Shown here one piece after another: positions 24,078 to 28,040 of a DNA stretch of 28,040 nucleotides. The position numbers were made by a program, and so were the translations under genes. Every line of letters starts with the position of its first letter. Positions within the stretch are counted from its first letter, which is position 1. Source of the DNA: Bacteroidales bacterium UBA3724 (GTDB lineage Bacteria; Bacteroidota; Bacteroidia; Bacteroidales; P3); contig DFHL01000074.1 in the NCBI GenBank assembly GCA_002371315.1, positions 1 through 28,040 on the forward strand, in the 5' to 3' direction. A model generated the notes under the pieces. It had not been told where the DNA came from, ran no database searches, and was given only the letters and a program-made list of their open reading frames with translations.

Positions 24078-24106
24078 CATCCAAATATCTTAAAATCCCT
24101 AAAACA

Positions 24107-24634
24107 ATGAAAAAAATGAGATTTTTAGCCTTAGCAATGGCTACAATGCTGACCTTCGGTATGGTCAGCTGCGGCGGAAACGATGAACCCTACGACGGCA
24201 TCGAACTCGCCAACGGCGAATCAATCGAAATCGAAGACTTCGGCTCCGACGCCACGGCAGCCTACAAGCTCCACTTCAAAGTCACCCTCGCCAACGGCAA
24301 ACTCACCGTCGAAGGTCTGACTTCGGAATCCGCGCTGACACAAATCCCGTCGACCGTAGTGCTGAACACGACAGCCAAAATCGCCGACGCCGGCAAGGTG
24401 GGCTCACTGAGCAAAATCGACGAAATCCCCGCTGACGGCGACTTCGCAGCCGCACAGACAGCAACCGAAAAACACGGCTATGTCGTCTCCGCCGAGGGCG
24501 CTGCCAACCTCAACAGCTACAGCAACCCCGCCATCCACGACCCCGCAAAGCAGTATATGCGCATCTGGCTGGAAGAAGCCACCGACAAAGGCTTCAACCT
24601 GCGCTACGAGTTCCCCTTCACTCTCGCCGAATAA
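24107..24634 (+). CDS. Small putative lipoprotein of unknown function
   Basis: A 175-residue protein with a type II signal peptide (MKKMRFLALAMATMLTFGMV followed by SCGGND; lipidation at C22). The GGNDEP just after the cysteine fits the acidic motif associated with surface export of Bacteroidota lipoproteins. The mature part is acidic and strand-rich (YKLHFKVTLANGKLTVEGL, YMRIWLEEATDKGFNLRYEFPFTLAE), suggesting a small beta-sandwich. I do not recognise a family with confidence. It is monocistronic, between its own promoter and terminator. Confidence 0.8.
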   Translation: MKKMRFLALAMATMLTFGMVSCGGNDEPYDGIELANGESIEIEDFGSDATAAYKLHFKVTLANGKLTVEGLTSESALTQIPSTVVLNTTAKIADAGKVGSLSKIDEIPADGDFAAAQTATEKHGYVVSAEGAANLNSYSNPAIHDPAKQYMRIWLEEATDKGFNLRYEFPFTLAE

Positions 24635-24662
24635 GCAACAGCAAACCAAATATTTGCACACC

Positions 24663-24696
24663 AAAAGTGTTTCCTCCCCCGGGAACACTTTTTTTT
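24663..24696 (+). terminator. Terminator of the small lipoprotein gene
   Basis: AAAAGTGTT pairs with AACACTTTT, plus CC/GG across one bulged base, around a C-rich loop, followed by eight T. It lies 28 bases after the stop codon. Confidence 0.8.
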
Positions 24697-25010
24697 CACC
24701 GAATTAAACGTTTTTTTTCATTCCCGACGCAGTCGGGAAAAATCTTATAATTTTATTTAAACTGCGAATTAAGTGCCTATCTAAATATTTTAAACTGCGA
24801 ATTAATCGAATTTAACGAATTTATTTATTAGCGTTTAAATTTTTGTTTTGCAAGCAAAACGCGAATTAAACGAATTATTTTTCATTTCCCGACGCAGTCG
24901 GGAAAAACATTTCCAAGATTTTCCCAGATTTCCAAGATTTGCCCGTACTGCTGGAAAAAATGATTTCCAAGATTTCCAAGATTTCGCTCGCTTGCGAGCG
25001 GGAGACAAAA
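24697..25010. repeat. Modular intergenic repeat cluster
   Basis: This region has several short interlocking repeats and no gene. TTCCCGACGCAGTCGGGAA (8-bp arms) occurs at 24721-24739 and 24886-24904. TTTAAACTGCGAATTAA occurs at 24756-24772 and 24789-24805. The palindrome GTTTTGC-AA-GCAAAAC is at 24845-24860. Several CGAATTAA/CGAATTTAACGAATT units are present. TTTCCAAGAT-like units of 9-10 bp recur between about 24910 and 24984, and the hairpin repeat at 24977-24999 is the exact reverse complement of 77-99. Confidence 0.8.
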
Positions 25011-25060
25011 ACCCCACAAGCGGCCTGAAAATCCAGCCTTGTAACCCGTTGTCTCCCAGC

Positions 25061-25119
25061 ACCAATCACCTACCAAAGTTCACTGTAACCTCACCCAAAC
25101 TTTTAAGAAAATTTTCGCC
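25061..25119 (-). repeat. 59-bp dispersed repeat (copy 2 of 2)
   Basis: The reverse complement aligns gaplessly with 11704-11762, with 22 of 23 bases identical in the core (25061-25083). It lies 110 bases before the DUF6266 gene and points away from it. A short hairpin CGAAAGC-CT-GCTTTCG follows at 25170-25185. Confidence 0.75.
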
Positions 25120-25228
25120 AGTGGGCAATAATAGGGTTTTTGTCGCGTTATGGATGGCAGAAAGTGTGGCGAAAGCCTGCTTTCGGACCCTTAACCTATT
25201 AATTAACAATCTTTAAACAAAACGTACT

Positions 25229-26116
25229 ATGGGAAAAACGGATTTTGGTTTTATGGCCGGATTTAGCGGCCGCCTGGGCAACTTGATTGGCTACCGCTGG
25301 CGCGGACGGATGTGCGTGCGCACAATGCCGTCGCACTACCGCGACGCGCGCACCCCCGAGCAGCTGCAGCAACGCGCTCTGTTCAAGGCCGTTGTGCGGT
25401 TTGCGGCGAAGGCACGGCAGGTGCTGAAAAAAGGTATGAACGCAGTCAGCCTCGACGCACAAATGACTGAAAGCAACTACTTTATGCGCGTCAACAAGCG
25501 CTGCTTCGCGCTCGCGGCCGGTACGTCGTCGCCTCGCCAGCGAAACGATGAGGCGGTTTCGTCGGGTCTCGCAGGCGAGACGACGGCAAATCAGGGCGAG
25601 TTGATAGTTGATTATGAGAATCTTCTGCTGGCCGACGGGCCCGTGGCACCCGTGGCCTTCTACGAGCCGCAGATGGTGGACGAGACCACGCTGAGCGTTG
25701 ATTTCGAGAAGAATCCGCTGCATCGCGCCGTGAAATGGGAGGACTTGGTCTACCTTGTGGCCTACTGCCCCGAGTTGGGCGATTTCGACATCTCCGCTCC
25801 GGTCTACCGTCGCAGCAACCGACTGACAATGAGCCTCAACCCCTACTGGGCAGGCCGCGAGGTACACCTGTGGGGTTTCGTCGTCGACGGCAATGGCCGT
25901 GCCTCGCAGAGCCAGTATCTGGGCACAACAGATTACGCAGACAACCCGTCGGCAACACACTCAGAACCAGCGTTTGCCGACAGGTTGTCAATGGTTTCGT
26001 CCTATGCAAGCGGAATGCCGACAGCTATTGCTGACGGGCCGACAGCGGCACTGCTGCAAGATACTGCTCCAGAAGGCGTTGCACGTATTTTCCAAAAACA
26101 TCGAATTCGATGTTGA
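25229..26116 (+). CDS. DUF6266 family protein, C terminus overlapping ribE
   Basis: A 295-residue protein whose N terminus (GFMAGFSGRLGNLIGYRWRGRMCVRT) and following EQLQQRALFKAVVRFAAKAR match the Bacteroidota family DUF6266 as I recall it; the function is unknown. No signal peptide or membrane helix is seen. The recognisable domain seems to end near GFVVDGNGRASQSQYLG (about residue 230). The remaining 60 or so residues are low in family character, and the last 92 bases overlap the convergent ribE gene, so the original stop may have been lost or the gene truncated and extended. It is preceded by the repeat cluster and dispersed repeat with no recognisable promoter, which suggests a relatively recent arrival (inference). 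Confidence 0.75.
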   Translation: MGKTDFGFMAGFSGRLGNLIGYRWRGRMCVRTMPSHYRDARTPEQLQQRALFKAVVRFAAKARQVLKKGMNAVSLDAQMTESNYFMRVNKRCFALAAGTSSPRQRNDEAVSSGLAGETTANQGELIVDYENLLLADGPVAPVAFYEPQMVDETTLSVDFEKNPLHRAVKWEDLVYLVAYCPELGDFDISAPVYRRSNRLTMSLNPYWAGREVHLWGFVVDGNGRASQSQYLGTTDYADNPSATHSEPAFADRLSMVSSYASGMPTAIADGPTAALLQDTAPEGVARIFQKHRIRC

Positions 26117-26654
26117 CCACCGTGCCGGGCTTGAAATTGTGGAAGTTGGTCACCTTATAGGTATAGGGAATGATGGCCACGCTGAACATACCGGGCTCCG
26201 AGTCGACCACCGTCAGGCTGACGCCGTTGATGCTGATCGAGCCTTTGGGCACGGTGATGCTGGGGGCGTTTTTGGTATCGTATTCGAAATAGAAGCGCCA
26301 CGAGCCGTTGTCGTCGACGACCTTGGTGCAGCGCGCCGTCTGGTCGACGTGTCCCTGCACGATGTGGCCGTCGAAGCGGCCATCCATACGCATCGAGCGC
26401 TCCACGTTGACCTCGGTGCCCACTTGCCAGGTGCTGAGGTTGGTCTTGAGCATCGTTTCGTCCATTGCCGTCACAACGTACTGTTTCTTAGCCTTGTCGA
26501 CTTTCACCACCGTCAGGCAGCAGCCGTCGTGGGCCATACTCTGGTCGATGGCCAGTTCGTCGCCGAAGGGCACTTCGAGCGTGAAGTGGTAGTTGGTATT
26601 CTCTTTCTCGATATTGACCACGCGGGCCGTGGTTTCAATGATTCCTGTGAACAT
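26025..26654 (-). CDS. ribE: Riboflavin synthase, alpha subunit
   Basis: It dismutates two 6,7-dimethyl-8-ribityllumazine molecules to riboflavin. The 209 residues begin with the diagnostic MFTGIIE and form two similar lumazine-binding barrels (about 1-97 and 98-195), with the second marked by GHIVQGHVDQTA and the GSISINGVSLTV strand. The tail YLAAVPLSARQQ is a little longer than usual and is antisense to the DUF6266 end. It lies 63 bases downstream of the WG/TonB protein gene on the same strand, and no FMN riboswitch or other rib gene is present. Confidence 0.96.
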   Translation of the reverse strand: MFTGIIETTARVVNIEKENTNYHFTLEVPFGDELAIDQSMAHDGCCLTVVKVDKAKKQYVVTAMDETMLKTNLSTWQVGTEVNVERSMRMDGRFDGHIVQGHVDQTARCTKVVDDNGSWRFYFEYDTKNAPSITVPKGSISINGVSLTVVDSEPGMFSVAIIPYTYKVTNFHNFKPGTVVNIEFDVFGKYVQRLLEQYLAAVPLSARQQ

Positions 26655-26717
26655 ATTATCCTTTTTTTCTTTTATTAACGTTGCAGACCGCTTTTTATTG
26701 TCTGACGATAAGAAAGA

Positions 26718-28040
26718 TTACTTTTTCCAGCTGCTGCTGTTGTACTGGAAGAGGCATTTTTCCTCTCGGGTGTCGTCGGGTTCGTCGTCGGTGAGCTGGA
26801 ATTTGACCGGCAGGACGAATTCGCAGTTCACGGGTTTGCCCGACTGGGTTGCCGGTTTCCAGCGCGGCATAGACTTGACCATCCCGACGGCGGCCTGTCC
26901 GCATCCGCCGCCGATGTCGCGCACAAGCTTGACGTTGCCGATGGTGCCGTCTTTTTTTACGACAAAGCGGACTATCACCACGCCTTCAAGCCCGTTGTCG
27001 CGGGCCTGTTCGGGATAGCTGAGATTCATACAGATGAACATAAACAGCGCGCTGTCGCCGCCTGGAAATTCGGGTTGGTTTTCCACGAAGACGAAGACCT
27101 CGTCGATTTCTTCTTCGCCCGAATCGGTCTTGCCAGCGGGGATCGTGTCGGTGTGGATAGTTTCGTCGGCTTCGCGCACGGTGGTTTTAACTGCAGGTGT
27201 ATTTCTCTTTTTTTCGCATTCTTTCATTATGCGTTCCATCTCTTTCAAATCCTTGCGGCTCAATGTCGTCTGGCCGTAGGCGTCGACATAGCCGCCGATA
27301 TTGTTGTTGGCACAATCATAGATCCAGACACGCCAGATGCCGTCGCAGAAAAGATATGCATACGAATAGGGGCCTTTGAAGAGCATTTGCCCCTGCTCGT
27401 CGATGAGGCAGCTGGTGCCCTCGTCGAGCCTCATCAGCCAATGGCGGCCGTCGACAAAACCGGCACCCTTGTAAATGCAGGGCACCACCTCGCGCCAAGC
27501 CGTGTCGACCAGCCCCCACAATCCGTTGCGACAAGCGGCAAAGAGCAACTGAGGTTCACTCAACTCGCATTCTGGATACCAGTCAATGTTGTCGTAGGTG
27601 CAGACGAGGCGTCCCGTGTTGTCGAACAGGAAATAGGCCGTGTCGCCCCGGACGAAGACAAGGCGCGAGGCTGATCCTTCGGGATTAAAGTCATATTCGA
27701 ACGGTATCACCGTATTGCCCAGGCTGTCGATGGCTCCGACGCGGTCATCCTTTTCCAGGACGAAGAGGTTGCGTGTCTGCGGGTAGGGTCTTTTGCCGCC
27801 GAAGCGGTCTTCGGCGACGGGGATCACCTCGCGGCCACGGCTGTCGATGACGCCGGTGCGGCCGTCCTTCTTCACGGCGGCAAGGCCGTTGTGCGGATAA
27901 TCAATATAGTCGTATTGGCACGCCACGACCACGCGCCCCGAGTGGTCGCAGATGCCCCAAAGCTCATTGTCGTTCTGCACATAGATTAGATCCTCGTCCC
28001 AGTTGATAAAGCGATGGGTGGGTATCACCGTGTCGCCATC
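26718..28040 (-). CDS. WG-repeat protein with C-terminal TonB domain (partial, 5' end outside window)
   Basis: The reading frame is open to the window edge (DGDTVIPTHRF is the first visible segment), so the N terminus lies beyond 28040. The visible 440 residues start with WG-type repeats: ELWGICDHSGRVVVACQYDYI, DGRTGVIDSRGREVIPV, DDRVGAIDSLGNTVIPFEYDF and GLWGLVDTAWREVVPCIYKG. A charged linker follows, and then a TonB C-terminal domain (PEFPGGDSALFMFICMNLSYPEQARDNGLEGVVIVRFVVKKDGTIGNV, PRWKPATQSGKPVNCEFVLPVKF). TonB domains of this PEFPGG type are widespread in Bacteroidota periplasmic or energy-transducer proteins. No transmembrane helix lies between the parts, so anchoring, if any, is in the missing N terminus. 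Fusion with WG repeats points to a peptidoglycan- or surface-binding role (inference). Confidence 0.85.
   Translation of the reverse strand, partial: DGDTVIPTHRFINWDEDLIYVQNDNELWGICDHSGRVVVACQYDYIDYPHNGLAAVKKDGRTGVIDSRGREVIPVAEDRFGGKRPYPQTRNLFVLEKDDRVGAIDSLGNTVIPFEYDFNPEGSASRLVFVRGDTAYFLFDNTGRLVCTYDNIDWYPECELSEPQLLFAACRNGLWGLVDTAWREVVPCIYKGAGFVDGRHWLMRLDEGTSCLIDEQGQMLFKGPYSYAYLFCDGIWRVWIYDCANNNIGGYVDAYGQTTLSRKDLKEMERIMKECEKKRNTPAVKTTVREADETIHTDTIPAGKTDSGEEEIDEVFVFVENQPEFPGGDSALFMFICMNLSYPEQARDNGLEGVVIVRFVVKKDGTIGNVKLVRDIGGGCGQAAVGMVKSMPRWKPATQSGKPVNCEFVLPVKFQLTDDEPDDTREEKCLFQYNSSSWKK

Noticed and set aside
24910..24984. Short repeats resembling a CRISPR array
   Set aside because: Units of 9-10 bp are nearly contiguous with no spacers of constant length, and no cas genes are present.
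26655..26717. FMN riboswitch upstream of ribE
   Set aside because: The gap is only 63 bases and AT-rich, with none of the conserved FMN aptamer segments.

Overview
The window looks like chromosomal DNA from a member of Bacteroidota, most likely order Bacteroidales. Three things point there. Promoters carry the Bacteroidota -7 element TAnnTTTG, and two tRNA promoters show a perfect TTTG-N19-TACTTTTG. The tmRNA encodes the tag GENNYALAA, which I recall from Porphyromonas. A C25 (gingipain-type) peptidase ends in a type IX secretion (T9SS) sorting domain, and DUF4271 and DUF6266 proteins are present. A T9SS cargo argues against Bacteroides proper; I cannot name the genus.

Layout. 1-536: AT-rich, repeat-bearing intergenic DNA and the pnp leader. 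537-8568: pnp, a CpsB/PHP-type phosphatase, a secreted M49-like metallopeptidase, tsaC (convergent), a POT-family transporter and a 4'-phosphopantetheinyl transferase. 8588-10707: a solitary AAA_14/DUF4143 ATPase lying between the tmRNA 3' end and a second partial copy of that 3' end, then tmRNA and tRNA-Asp. 10974-15573: a HAD hydrolase, a gene-free stretch, then on the minus strand rpsT with tRNA-Glu, adk with an unknown partner gene, and cysS. 15674-18252 (minus): a second AAA_14 ATPase with three 33-bp-phased palindromes over its promoter, a truncated TIR-domain remnant, and a secreted coiled-coil/outer-membrane-like protein. 18418-23994 (plus): a C25 peptidase, DUF4271, hemD-like, rnpA, yidD cluster. 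24107-28040: a small lipoprotein, a repeat-rich intergenic region, a DUF6266 protein whose end overlaps convergent ribE, and a WG-repeat/TonB-domain protein cut by the window edge.

Most genes are core housekeeping: RNA decay and processing (pnp, rnpA), translation (rpsT, cysS, tRNAs, tmRNA, tsaC), nucleotide and cofactor supply (adk, ribE, PPTase, hemD) and envelope insertion (yidD). The unusual layer consists of two lone ATPases placed at apparently disrupted sites (tmRNA 3' end; TIR gene), degenerate heptamer arrays, a modular intergenic repeat family shared by both ends of the window, and a 59-bp dispersed repeat. No complete new defence or mobile system is visible. The best leads are the tmRNA-flanked ATPase island and the phased-palindrome ATPase abutting the TIR remnant.
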